Assembly: GCA_902489665.1 (NCBI GenBank) | Contig: CABUAT010000008.1 | Coordinates: forward strand, 1 to 64,000 | Reading direction: 5' to 3' | Source: an uncultured Collinsella sp. | GTDB lineage: Bacteria; Actinomycetota; Coriobacteriia; Coriobacteriales; Coriobacteriaceae | DNA: 64,000 bases | Part shown: positions 52,148-61,006 of the stretch, piece after piece | Layout: each line of letters starts with the position of its first letter | How positions within the stretch are numbered: the stretch's first letter is position 1 | Position numbers and translations under genes: made by a program | The notes under the pieces: model-generated | The model's input: only the letters and a program-made list of their open reading frames with translations | What the model was told of the DNA's origin: nothing | Databases searched by the model: none

Positions 52148-53596
52148 ATGCATATGTCTTTGCTAAACCGCGTACAGCAGCTGCCGAAGGGCTTTGTTTG
52201 GGGCGCCGCAACCGCCGCGTACCAAACGGAAGGTTCCACGAAGGTGGCAGGCAAGGGTAAGACCATGTGGGACGATTACCTTGTCGCCCAGGGTCGCTTT
52301 TTGCCCGACCCGGCCAGTGATTTCTACAACCGCTACGAGGAGGATATCCGCCTTTCTGCCGAGCATGGACTCAACGCCATCCGTGTGTCCATCGCCCAGA
52401 CCCGCATCTTCCCCAACGGCGACGATGCCGAGCCCCTCGCCGAGGGCGTTAAGCACTACCACGAGCTGTTCGCCTGCTGCAAAAAGTATGGCGTCGAGCC
52501 CTATGTGTCCCTGCATCACTTTGACTCCCCCGCCGCCCTGTTCAACCAGGGCGACTGGCTCAACCGCAAGACCGTCGACGCCTATGTGCGCTATGCCGAG
52601 TTCTGCTTCCGCGAGTTCCGCGAGGTCAAGAATTGGTTCACCATCAACGAGCTCATCAGCCTCTCGCACTCCCAATACATCCAAGGCAACTTCCCGCCCA
52701 ACCATCACTTTGATGTGACGAGCGGCATCCAGAGCCAGCACAACGAGCTCGTTGCCCACGCCCGCGCCGTCAACCTGTATAAGGATCTTGACGAGACCGA
52801 GCACCTGGGCGGACGCATTGGCATGGTCAACGTCCTGACGCCGGCATATCCTGCCACAGACTCGCCCGCCGACCAGCACGCCGCCGACCTGTACAACGCC
52901 TTCTACACCGACTTCATCATGGACGGCGCCTTCCTGGGTCACTACTCCGCGCGCACCCTCTCACTCATCAACGAGATTCTGCGTGCCAACAACGCCACGC
53001 TTACGGTTGAGGACAGCGACATGGAGGAGCTCGCCAAGGCGGCGCCCCGCAACGATATGTTCGGCCTCAACTACTATCAGTCGGCGTTTATCGCCGCCTA
53101 CGATGGCGAGTCCACCAACAGCTTTAACGGCACCGGAGACAAGGGCACCTCGTGCTTTAAGTTTAAGGGCGTCGGGCAGCAGGTCGATATGCCGGGTATC
53201 CCCACCACCGACTGGGATTGGCTCATCTACCCGCAAGGCCTCTACGACACGCTCAAGCACATCAGCGCCACCTATCCCAACCTCCCCGTCATCTATATCA
53301 CCGAAAACGGCCTGGGCCACAAGGACCCCGAGCCCGACGCAAACGGCATCGTCGCCGATCCCGAGCGCATCGACTTTGTCGACCAGCACATGGAGAAGGT
53401 GCTCCAGGCGCGTACCGAGGGCGTCGACGTCCAGGGCTACTTTATCTGGAGCCTGCAGGACCAGTTCTCGTGGGCCAATGGCTATAACAAGCGCTACGGC
53501 CTGTTCTACATCGACTTCGACACGCAAAAACGCTACATCAAGCAGTCGGCACTCTGGTACAAGGAGCTCGCCGACACTATGGCGGACGCGCAGTAG
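52148..53596 (+). CDS. GH1 6-phospho-beta-glycosidase, cassette B
   Basis: A 482-residue GH1 enzyme: FVWGAATAAYQTEGS, acid/base Glu168 in TINE and nucleophile Glu386 in ITENG, ending SLQDQFSWANGYNKRYGLFY. It is more divergent than the GH1 enzymes of cassettes A and C, so it may act on another phospho-beta-galactoside or -glucoside. GAGAGGG precedes the ATG; a second ATG two codons later is possible. It precedes its PTS gene, the reverse order of cassettes A and C. Confidence 0.9.
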   Translation: MHMSLLNRVQQLPKGFVWGAATAAYQTEGSTKVAGKGKTMWDDYLVAQGRFLPDPASDFYNRYEEDIRLSAEHGLNAIRVSIAQTRIFPNGDDAEPLAEGVKHYHELFACCKKYGVEPYVSLHHFDSPAALFNQGDWLNRKTVDAYVRYAEFCFREFREVKNWFTINELISLSHSQYIQGNFPPNHHFDVTSGIQSQHNELVAHARAVNLYKDLDETEHLGGRIGMVNVLTPAYPATDSPADQHAADLYNAFYTDFIMDGAFLGHYSARTLSLINEILRANNATLTVEDSDMEELAKAAPRNDMFGLNYYQSAFIAAYDGESTNSFNGTGDKGTSCFKFKGVGQQVDMPGIPTTDWDWLIYPQGLYDTLKHISATYPNLPVIYITENGLGHKDPEPDANGIVADPERIDFVDQHMEKVLQARTEGVDVQGYFIWSLQDQFSWANGYNKRYGLFYIDFDTQKRYIKQSALWYKELADTMADAQ

Positions 53597-53617
53597 CGCA
53601 TCGCCTCGCTTTCCCCC

Positions 53618-53664
53618 GAGAGGGGAGCGGCCCTATGCGATACAAACCCAGCCGCTCCCCTCTC
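53618..53664 (+). promoter_or_regulatory. Hairpin between GH1 and PTS genes, cassette B
   Basis: GAGAGGGGAGCGGC (53618-53631) pairs perfectly with GCCGCTCCCCTCTC (53651-53664). Possible partial terminator, since no promoter is obvious before the PTS gene. Confidence 0.65.
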
Positions 53665-53772
53665 TCCCCCTGGGACCGACCCCGCCTGCACCCGGGCTTT
53701 TAGCAAGCGGGAGACCATATAGGTTTTCAACGTCCATGCCATTAAGATTTCATGCAAAGAGGAGCGTGAACT

Positions 53773-55533
53773 ATGGAATCGATCGTTAAGTTCTTGGAGA
53801 AAGGTCAGCCGTACTTCGACAAGGTCTCTAAGAACATCTACCTTCAGGCCATTAAAGACGGCTTTTTGGCAGCAATGCCCATCATCCTGTCTTCTTCTGT
53901 CTTCCTGCTTATTTCGACCCTGCCGGGCGTTGTCGCCACGGTCGGCGGCTTTACGCTGCCCGACTGGTGGAACGTCGACGTCGTGAACTTCTGCAACAAG
54001 GTTTACAACTTCACGATGGGCGTCGTGGGCATCATGGTCGCCGGCACCACCGCAAGCGCGCTGACCGGCTCCAAGAACCGCCGCATGCCTGCCGGCAAGG
54101 CCATCAACGCCACGAGCACCATGGTCGCCGCCATGTGCGCTATGCTCATCTTGGCCGTTACCCAGACGAGTGCCAAGATCGACGGCGCCGATGTCTCGGT
54201 GTTCTTTACCGACAACATGGGCACCAAGGGCCTGCTGAGCTCCTTTGTCGCCGCATTTGCCACGGTCAACATCTATGCCTTCTGCATTAAGCGAGACATC
54301 ACCATCAAGCTGCCCAAAGAAGTCCCCGGCGCCATCGCCCAGAACTTCCGCGACATCTTCGCCTTCAGCTTCTCCATCCTGTTTGTCGCCGTCATCGACG
54401 TTATCTGCCGCACCTGCTTGGCCGTCCCGTTTGCCAACGTCATCTCCACGCTGGTGAGCCCGCTGTTCGCCGCTGCCGATTCCTACGCCGGCCTCGCCCT
54501 CATCTGGTTCATGATCCCGCTGTTCTGGTTCATGGGCATCCACGGCCCCTCGGTCGTTAAGCCTGCCCTCAACGCCGCGCTGTTTGGCAACATCACCACC
54601 AACCTCGCCACGCTGCAGGCCGGCGGTCACCCCGCCCTCGCCCTGACCGAGAACTTCGGTAACTACATCGGCGAACTCGGCGGCACCGGCGCCACGTTCA
54701 TTGTCCCGATCATCTTCCTGCTCTTTATGCGCTCCAAGCAGCTCAAGGCCGTCGGCAAAGCCTCTGTCGTACCCGTGATGTTCGCCGTCAACGAGCCGCT
54801 GCTGTTCGCCGCGCCCATCATCCTCAACCCGTACTTCCTGATCCCGTTCCTGTTTGCCCCCGTGGCCAACGTCCTCATTGGTAAGTTCTTCATCGACTTT
54901 TTGGGCATGAACGGCTTTATCTATGCCATGCCGTGGGCACTCCCCGGACCGATCGGCACCTTCATCGACACCAACTTCCAGCCGATCTCTCTGGTCCTGG
55001 TTGTCGTCCTGCTGGTCGTTGACTTCTTGATCTACTACCCGTTCTGCAAGGCCTACGACAACGTCCTGTGCAAGCAGGAGGCCGAGACCCTGGCCGAAGA
55101 AGAGGCCGAGGAGACCAAGACCGTCAAGACCGCTGACGCCCCCGCCGTTGAGGCTCCTGTTGTCGAGACCGCTTCTGCCACTGAGGCCTCCGCAGCTCCG
55201 TCCGCCCTTAAGGGCAAGGATCTGAGGGTTCTGGTTCTGTGCGCTGGCGCCGGCACCTCTGCACTGCTCGCCAACGCGCTTAAGGAAGGCGCCGACGAGC
55301 TGGGCATCGACATTACCGCCAACGCCGGTGCCTACGGCAGTCACTACGCCATCATGGACCAGTACAACGTCATCGTCCTGGCTCCGCAGGTTCGCACCTA
55401 TTACAACGAGATGAAGGCCGACACCGACCGCTTGGGCATCACGCTGCTGTCGCCCAAGGGCAAACAGTACATCGACCTCACTAAGGATCCCAAGGGTGCC
55501 GTCGCCTGGATCGAGGAAAACCTCGAGGCATAA
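53773..55533 (+). CDS. PTS lactose-type EIICB, cassette B
   Basis: A 586-residue lactose-family EIICB: EIIC (about 1-430) with LFWFMGIHGPSVVKP and FAVNEPLLFAAPIILNP, an acidic/Ala-rich linker, EIIB Cys490 in VLVLCAGAGTSA. AGAGGAG precedes the ATG. It is closer in detail to the cassette C transporter (shared IKLPKEVPGAIAQNFRDI and YDQ/QYNVIVLAPQVR blocks) than to lacE. Requires an EIIA in trans. Confidence 0.9.
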   Translation: MESIVKFLEKGQPYFDKVSKNIYLQAIKDGFLAAMPIILSSSVFLLISTLPGVVATVGGFTLPDWWNVDVVNFCNKVYNFTMGVVGIMVAGTTASALTGSKNRRMPAGKAINATSTMVAAMCAMLILAVTQTSAKIDGADVSVFFTDNMGTKGLLSSFVAAFATVNIYAFCIKRDITIKLPKEVPGAIAQNFRDIFAFSFSILFVAVIDVICRTCLAVPFANVISTLVSPLFAAADSYAGLALIWFMIPLFWFMGIHGPSVVKPALNAALFGNITTNLATLQAGGHPALALTENFGNYIGELGGTGATFIVPIIFLLFMRSKQLKAVGKASVVPVMFAVNEPLLFAAPIILNPYFLIPFLFAPVANVLIGKFFIDFLGMNGFIYAMPWALPGPIGTFIDTNFQPISLVLVVVLLVVDFLIYYPFCKAYDNVLCKQEAETLAEEEAEETKTVKTADAPAVEAPVVETASATEASAAPSALKGKDLRVLVLCAGAGTSALLANALKEGADELGIDITANAGAYGSHYAIMDQYNVIVLAPQVRTYYNEMKADTDRLGITLLSPKGKQYIDLTKDPKGAVAWIEENLEA

Positions 55534-55565
55534 GACGCTGACACCACCTGCCGCTCGCAGACAAT

Positions 55566-55609
55566 AAATGGCCCGTGCATCGATGTGTGATGCGCGGGCC
55601 ATTTTGTTT
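55566..55609 (+). terminator. Terminator of cassette B
   Basis: AAATGGCCCGTGCATC (55566-55581) pairs with GATGCGCGGGCCATTT (55589-55604), followed by TGTTT. Confidence 0.85.
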
Positions 55610-55627
55610 AGACCGCACCCGTCCTCC

Positions 55628-55696
55628 TGTTCATCTCAATCTGTAACATCTAGCCGAGTTTTCGGGTCCCACCTGTTACAGACTTAGACGAGCAGG
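55628..55696. repeat. TGTAAC palindromic repeat, unit 3
   Basis: A single type A unit (TCTGTAACATCTAGCCGAG on the left; GTTACAGACTTAGACGA on the right) between the cassette B terminator and the cassette C LacI gene. Confidence 0.75.
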
Positions 55697-55706
55697 CCGA
55701 GCACGT

Positions 55707-56708
55707 CTACGCCCGCAAATCCCGCACGCTCGCGCGCTCGACCAACACACCCGAGACGAGCGTACGGCTTCTGGAGCTCGGGGCTTCCAGACCTGCGACG
55801 ACCTCGTTAAGCGCACGGATGCCCAGCTCGCGGTGGCGAAACTTCACTGACGTCAGAATCGAGTTGGGAATCGTCTTGTAGAGTTCGTCGTCAAAACCGA
55901 TCACGGACACGTCGTCGGGCACCCTGAGCCCTCTGTCACGCAGAGCCATCATCACGCCGTTGGCCATGCAGTCGTTAGCAGCGAGGACCGCCGTGCAATC
56001 GGGTTTATCGGCAAGCACAAGGCCCGCGGCATAGCCGCTATCCGCATTCCAATCGCCTTGCAGAGGCTCGGGCGGCTCAATGCCACGCGTCTCGAGCGCC
56101 GCACGCCAACCTTTCATACGGCACTGGCTCGACAGTGACTCTTTCTTACCAGAGACGAAGTACACGTTCTTGTGACCGTGGTCCAAAAAGTACTCGCACG
56201 CCATACGCGCGCCGCCCTCTTGGTCGTCACTGACGGTGGAGCAGGTAGGATGCTCCATTGGCGTGATAATCACCGTCTTGAGGTCTTTCGGTGCCTCAAA
56301 GGTATCAAAGTCATCGACCATCTGGCGCAGGTTGAAGATCATGCCATCAACAGGCAGCTGCGACATCCTACGCGCCGCTTCGGCAAGGGTCATCTTCTCC
56401 CCTGCGCGCTTCTTAATCATCGTGAGAGCAAATCCTCGCTCTTCGGCGGCATCGGCGATACCGTCAATCATGTCCACGGCACCGCCCGACAAGTGAAACA
56501 TCACCACGCCGATGCACCCGTAACGGCCCAACTTGAGCGAACGCGCGGCAAAGTTGGCTCGAAACCCGAGCGTCTCCATGGCCGAATGAACCTTATCGCG
56601 TGTCGACTCTCGCACGCTATCGGGCTCGTTGATCACGCGCGACACTGTCTTGAGAGAAACGCCCGCGGCAACTGCCACATCGTTCATTGAGACATTTTTC
56701 TTGTCCAT
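55707..56708 (-). CDS. LacI-family regulator, cassette C
   Basis: A 333-residue LacI/GalR repressor: HTH MNDVAVAAGVSLKTVSRVIN (8-27), ligand domain ending DVSVIGFDDELYKTIPNSIL. Divergent from the cassette C PTS gene, with a perfect 24-bp palindrome in the gap. ATG 56708 is used; GTG 56717 closer to GGGGA is possible. The recognition-helix residues LK differ from those of the other LacI proteins in the window. Confidence 0.88.
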   Translation of the reverse strand: MDKKNVSMNDVAVAAGVSLKTVSRVINEPDSVRESTRDKVHSAMETLGFRANFAARSLKLGRYGCIGVVMFHLSGGAVDMIDGIADAAEERGFALTMIKKRAGEKMTLAEAARRMSQLPVDGMIFNLRQMVDDFDTFEAPKDLKTVIITPMEHPTCSTVSDDQEGGARMACEYFLDHGHKNVYFVSGKKESLSSQCRMKGWRAALETRGIEPPEPLQGDWNADSGYAAGLVLADKPDCTAVLAANDCMANGVMMALRDRGLRVPDDVSVIGFDDELYKTIPNSILTSVKFRHRELGIRALNEVVAGLEAPSSRSRTLVSGVLVERASVRDLRA

Positions 56709-56854
56709 CGTTGCCACTACTTCCCCAGTCGGTTTTGCATCGCTTGTTTTTTGCGTTCTAGCATACACTACCTGCCCGACTGACAAATCAACCATTCACC
56801 GGACAATATCGACCGCTCGCCCGTATATCCTTGTTGCTCTTCCAGAAATGTCTT

Positions 56855-56891
56855 ACGTTGTCATTAACGAAATGACAACGTTGTCATTTCG
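56855..56891. promoter_or_regulatory. Cassette C operator: perfect 24-bp palindrome plus half site
   Basis: CGAAATGACAAC (56868-56879) and GTTGTCATTTCG (56880-56891) form a perfect palindrome. ACGTTGTCATT at 56855-56865 repeats one half 13 bp earlier, so a second, weaker site may overlap. Confidence 0.8.
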
Positions 56892-56992
56892 CAATGCCTT
56901 CCTTAAGCAGGAAGGCTTCCGGGCAGTCCTGACCATCCATCGACGACCAGTTCCATCCACATGCATCGCGCATCAAGTAGCAAAGGAGCTCT

Positions 56993-58771
56993 ATGGACGC
57001 CATCGTAAAGATGCTCGAGAAGCATCAACCGTTCTTTGAGAAGATCTCGAGGAACGTCTACCTCCAGGCCATCAAGGACGGATTCCTTGGGTGCATGCCC
57101 ATCGTCCTTACCTCTTCGATCTTTCTGCTGATCGCCACGCTTCCCGGCGTAGTTGGCATTACGCTGCCCCAGCCGCTCATCGACTGGTGCAACAAGCTGT
57201 ATAACTTCACCATGGGCGTCATGGGCATCATGGTTGCCGGCACCACCGCCAAGAACTTTACGGCTTCCATGAACCGTCGCATGCCCGCCGGCAAAGTGCT
57301 CAACGACGGCTCCACCATGGTGGCCGCCCAGTGCAGCATGCTGCTGCTCGCAGTCACGCAGTTCACCACCAAGCTCAACGGCTCCGAACTTTCGGTCTTC
57401 GACTGCACCAGCATGGGCACGCGTGGTCTGTTCTCGGCCTATATCGCCGCGTTCATTACCGTGTGGGTCTATAAGTTCTGCGTCTCGCGCGATCTGACCA
57501 TTAAGCTGCCCAAGGAGGTCCCGGGCGCCATCGCTCAGAACTTCCGCGACATCATCCCCTTTGGCGGCGCCGTCATCATCTGCGGCATCATCGATGTGGT
57601 TGTGCGCAACCTCATGGGCGTTCCGTTCTCCGAGCTGCTTATCAAACTGCTCTCCCCGCTCTTTACCGCTGCAGAGACCTACCCCGGACTCATCCTTATC
57701 CAGGCAGCCACCGCGTTCTTCTGGTTCATCGGCGTCCACGGCCCCTCGATTGTCCAGCCGGGCATCGACCCCATCCGTCTTGCCAATCAGGCCGAGAACC
57801 TGCAGGTTCTGCTGGCCGGTGGTCACCCCGCCCACTCCCTCACCTTTAACATGTCGCTCGTGGGTGAGTTCGGCGGCACCGGCGCCACCTTCATCGTGCC
57901 GCTTCTGCTGATTCTCTTTATGAAGTCCAAGCAGCTCAAAGCCGTCGGTAAGGCCTCGATTGTTCCTGTTGCCTTCGCCGTCAACGAACCGCTGCTCTTT
58001 GGCGCGCCGATGATCCTTAACCCCTACATGCTCATCCCCTTTGTTGCCGCCGGTTGCGTCAACGTGAGTGTTGCCAAGTTCTTTATCGATAACGTGGGCA
58101 TGAACGGCTTCTCCTTCGTGGTGCCTTGGGCTACCCCTGCCCCCATCGGCATCTTCATCACCACGAACTTCCAGCTTATCGCCCTGGTATTTGTCGCGAT
58201 TATCATCTTGCTGGACGCCATCATCTACCTGCCGTTCTTGAAGGCATACGATAAGCTGCTCTGCGACCAGGAGGCCGAGCGCGCCGCCGAGCTGGGTCTC
58301 GAGTCCGATGGTGCCGCTGCCATCGCCGCCAAGCCCTCTGCGCCCGCTGTCGAGCAGGCTACCGCTTCCGTCGAGACGACTGTTGCCGCCGCCGACAGCA
58401 AGCCTGTCGCCGACCCGTCCGAGCCCGCTGCCGATGCATCCGCCAAGAAGGATGTCGATGGCCTGAAGGTCCTCGTCCTGTGCGCCGGCGCCGGCACCTC
58501 TGCCATGCTCGCCAACGCCATCAAGGAAGGTGCCGCACAGACCGGAGAGAACATCGCTTCCTCCGCAGGCGCCTATGGCCAGCACACTGCCATCATGGAT
58601 CAGTACGACGTCATCGTGCTCGCCCCGCAGGTCCGTAGCTACTACAACGACATGAAGGCCGACACCGATCGCCTGGGCATTAAGCTGCTCGCCCCGCGCG
58701 GTAAGGAATATATCGACCTTACTCGCGACCCTGCTGGCGCCATCAAGTGGCTCCGCGAGAACCTCGACTAG
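56993..58771 (+). CDS. PTS lactose-type EIICB, cassette C
   Basis: A 592-residue lactose-family EIICB: EIIC (about 1-425) with FFWFIGVHGPSIVQP and FAVNEPLLFGAPMILNP, linker rich in Ala and Val, EIIB Cys497 in VLVLCAGAGTSA. AAAGGAG precedes the ATG. Paired with the following GH1 gene. Confidence 0.9.
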   Translation: MDAIVKMLEKHQPFFEKISRNVYLQAIKDGFLGCMPIVLTSSIFLLIATLPGVVGITLPQPLIDWCNKLYNFTMGVMGIMVAGTTAKNFTASMNRRMPAGKVLNDGSTMVAAQCSMLLLAVTQFTTKLNGSELSVFDCTSMGTRGLFSAYIAAFITVWVYKFCVSRDLTIKLPKEVPGAIAQNFRDIIPFGGAVIICGIIDVVVRNLMGVPFSELLIKLLSPLFTAAETYPGLILIQAATAFFWFIGVHGPSIVQPGIDPIRLANQAENLQVLLAGGHPAHSLTFNMSLVGEFGGTGATFIVPLLLILFMKSKQLKAVGKASIVPVAFAVNEPLLFGAPMILNPYMLIPFVAAGCVNVSVAKFFIDNVGMNGFSFVVPWATPAPIGIFITTNFQLIALVFVAIIILLDAIIYLPFLKAYDKLLCDQEAERAAELGLESDGAAAIAAKPSAPAVEQATASVETTVAAADSKPVADPSEPAADASAKKDVDGLKVLVLCAGAGTSAMLANAIKEGAAQTGENIASSAGAYGQHTAIMDQYDVIVLAPQVRSYYNDMKADTDRLGIKLLAPRGKEYIDLTRDPAGAIKWLRENLD

Positions 58772-58784
58772 TTTCTCCCCTGTT

Positions 58785-58811
58785 GGTGCCCGGACTCCCA
58801 GTTTGGGCACC
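58785..58811 (+). promoter_or_regulatory. Hairpin between PTS and GH1 genes, cassette C
   Basis: GGTGCCC (58785-58791) pairs with GGGCACC (58805-58811). Confidence 0.5.
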
Positions 58812-58845
58812 TCTCCCTATTCGTATCCCACAGAAAGGATGACTC

Positions 58846-60267
58846 ATGACCAACCCCATGCAGTTCCCCGACGGCTTTGTGTTTGGCGGCGCCACCGCCG
58901 CTTACCAGGTTGAGGGCGAGACCCGCACGCACGGCAAGGGCAAAGTGCCCTGGGACGATTTCCTGGCTGCCCAGGGTCGCTTCTCCCCCGACCCCGCAAG
59001 CGATTTCTACAACAAGTATCCGGTCGATATCGACCTGTGCCAGCGCTTCGGCATCAACGGTATTCGCGTCTCCATCGCTTGGAGCCGTATCTTCCCCAGT
59101 GGCACCGGCGAGATTAACCCCGAGGGCGTCGCTTTCTATCACGAGCTTTTCGCCACCTGCAACAAAGCTGGCGTTATCCCCTATGTCACGCTCGATCACT
59201 TTGACACGCCCGAGGCCTTCTACCAGGACGGCGGCGAGGGATTCCTGACGCGCACGACCATCGATGCCTACGTCGAGTACGCCAAGTTCTGCTTTGCCGA
59301 GTTCACCGAGGTCAAGCACTGGTTTACCTTTAACGAGATTCCCGCGACCGCCGAGGGCAGCTTTATCGTCGGCAACTGGCCGCACGGCGAGAAGTACCGC
59401 CTGGACAAGGCCTTCCAGCTCATGCACAACATGATGGTGGCCCACGCCAAGGCTGTCGTCGCCTTCCATGAGGGCGGCTTTAAGGGCGAGATCGGCATTG
59501 TCCAGAACCTGGAGCCCAAGTATCCCCTCGACCCCAACAACGCCGCCGACTGCGAGGCAGCTCGCATGGCCGACGTCATCAACAACCGCTGGGTACTCGA
59601 CGCCACCTTCCGCGGCCACTATGCAGCCGACACCATGGAGGCTGCAACCAAGCTGGCCCATATCGCCGGCGGCGAGCTCGACGTCCGCGACGAGGACATC
59701 GCCGCGCTGACCGCCGCGCTCCCCTACAACGATTGCCTGGGCGTCAACACCTACAAGTGCCAGTTCCTGCGTGCCGCCGAGGGCGAAAACGACATCAACC
59801 ACAATGGCACCGGCGACAAGGGCTCCTCGCGCTGGTTCCTCAAGGGCGTGGGCGAGTCATGCGTGCGCGAAGGCGTACCCACTACCGATTGGGACTGGAT
59901 CATCTATCCCGAGGGCCTGTACGACCTGCTGCTGCGTATTAAGAACGATTACCCCAACTACAAGAAGATCTACATTACCGAGAACGGCATGGGCTATAAG
60001 GACGACTTCGAGGATGGCTTTATCGACGACGCCCCTCGCATCGACTACATGCGTCAGCATCTCGCGTGGATCCTCAAGGCAATCGACGGCGGCGTGAACG
60101 TTGACGGCTACTTTGTGTGGTCGCTGCAGGACCAGTTCTCCTGGACCAACGGCTACAACAAGCGCTATGGCCTGTTCTACATCGACTTTGAGACCCAGAA
60201 GCGCTATCCCAAGGCGAGCGCGTACTGGTACAAGAACGTCGCGGAGACCGGCCTGCTCATGGCCTAG
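58846..60267 (+). CDS. 6-phospho-beta-galactosidase-like GH1, cassette C
   Basis: A 473-residue GH1 enzyme very close to the cassette A LacG along its length (FVFGGATAAYQVEGETRTHG, WDDFLAAQGRFSPDPASDFY), acid/base Glu164 in TFNE and nucleophile Glu379 in ITENG. It differs in the 120-150 loop (DGGEGFLTRTTID) and in LDHFDTP for LHHFDTP, which could alter specificity. GAAAGGATG precedes the ATG. Probably a paralogue that arose by cassette duplication. Confidence 0.9.
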   Translation: MTNPMQFPDGFVFGGATAAYQVEGETRTHGKGKVPWDDFLAAQGRFSPDPASDFYNKYPVDIDLCQRFGINGIRVSIAWSRIFPSGTGEINPEGVAFYHELFATCNKAGVIPYVTLDHFDTPEAFYQDGGEGFLTRTTIDAYVEYAKFCFAEFTEVKHWFTFNEIPATAEGSFIVGNWPHGEKYRLDKAFQLMHNMMVAHAKAVVAFHEGGFKGEIGIVQNLEPKYPLDPNNAADCEAARMADVINNRWVLDATFRGHYAADTMEAATKLAHIAGGELDVRDEDIAALTAALPYNDCLGVNTYKCQFLRAAEGENDINHNGTGDKGSSRWFLKGVGESCVREGVPTTDWDWIIYPEGLYDLLLRIKNDYPNYKKIYITENGMGYKDDFEDGFIDDAPRIDYMRQHLAWILKAIDGGVNVDGYFVWSLQDQFSWTNGYNKRYGLFYIDFETQKRYPKASAYWYKNVAETGLLMA

Positions 60268-60289
60268 TTTCCGCCGCATACCCCCTGTC

Positions 60290-60336
60290 GGCCGCATGTG
60301 AGTCCCTCCACGGGATCGCATACGGCCTTTTTGTTT
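60290..60336 (+). terminator. Terminator of cassette C
   Basis: GGCCGCATG (60290-60298) pairs with the CGCATACGGCC block (60317-60327), with an inner TCCC/GGGA, followed by TTTTTGTTTT. Confidence 0.8.
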
Positions 60337-60355
60337 TGGTTCGGCCCGTGCGGGC

Positions 60356-60661
60356 CGTTTATCTCGATCTGTAACATCTAGCAGGGATTTTCAATCCTAA
60401 CTGTTATAGATTTAGACGAACGAGCAGGCCGGTCCGAATAATCTAAATCTGTAACACCTAGCCCACTTTTGACCATCTACCTGTTACAGATCGAGACAAA
60501 CGCACAGGTCAATCCGCTCAATCTCGATCTGTAACATCTAGCCGAGCTTTTCGGTCCCAGTTGTTACAGATTGAGACAAACGGAATCGGCCAGGCAGAAA
60601 ATCTAAATCTGTAACATTTAACGAGCATTTGATCGCCTAGTTGTTACAGATCGAGACAATC
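60356..60661. repeat. TGTAAC palindromic array, units 4-7
   Basis: Four units in A-B-A-B order (60356-60422, 60437-60502, 60518-60583, 60597-60661), start-to-start distance 79-81 bp. Each is an imperfect dyad from TCTGTAACA to TGTTACAGAT with a GAGAC-type end and T-rich centre. Spacers of 13-15 bp are unrelated. Confidence 0.82.
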
Positions 60662-60730
60662 AGATGGTCAAATCCTCACTTTCCAGGCAGCTACGAAGCG
60701 CTCCTCTTTCTTAATTATTATCGGCATCAC

Positions 60731-60780
60731 GAACACACTTCGGTATCTTTTAATGCCAAAATGATACCGAAAGCGTGTTC
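60731..60780 (+). promoter_or_regulatory. Inverted repeat upstream of the AlbA gene
   Basis: GAACACACTTCGGTATC (60731-60747) pairs with GATACCGAAAGCGTGTTC (60763-60780), one mismatch and one bulge. Operator or hairpin; about 230 bp before the gene. Confidence 0.5.
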
Positions 60781-60870
60781 GAGAATACGGATAATTCCAT
60801 GCGTTAGCCCAATCAAGCCCCAGGCTTACAAACTCCGTTATTGTTCAGAATGCCAATGCATTCGCGTTTG

Positions 60871-60981
60871 CGCGTCATCTCGCGTCACTTTGACGCGCAT
60901 AATGACACGCAAATTTTTTCGTGTCATAATTTTGACGCGTAAAATGACGTGTAAAATTTTTACGTGTTATTTTTCACGTCA
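60871..60981 (+). promoter_or_regulatory. Eight TGACRYG boxes before the AlbA-type gene
   Basis: CGCGTCA (60871, 60881), TGACGCG (60891), TGACACG (60903), CGTGTCA (60920), TGACGCG (60933), TGACGTG (60945), CACGTCA (60975): eight boxes in 111 bp in both orientations, ending 25 bp before the start codon. The AT-rich spacers could hold the promoter. Confidence 0.75.
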
Positions 60982-61006
60982 AATTGAAGCGAAACGGAGC
61001 ATCACA

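Noticed and set aside
60356..60661. CRISPR-like array
   Set aside because: Units are 65-bp palindromes of two alternating types with 13-15-bp gaps and internal variation; no cas genes are present.
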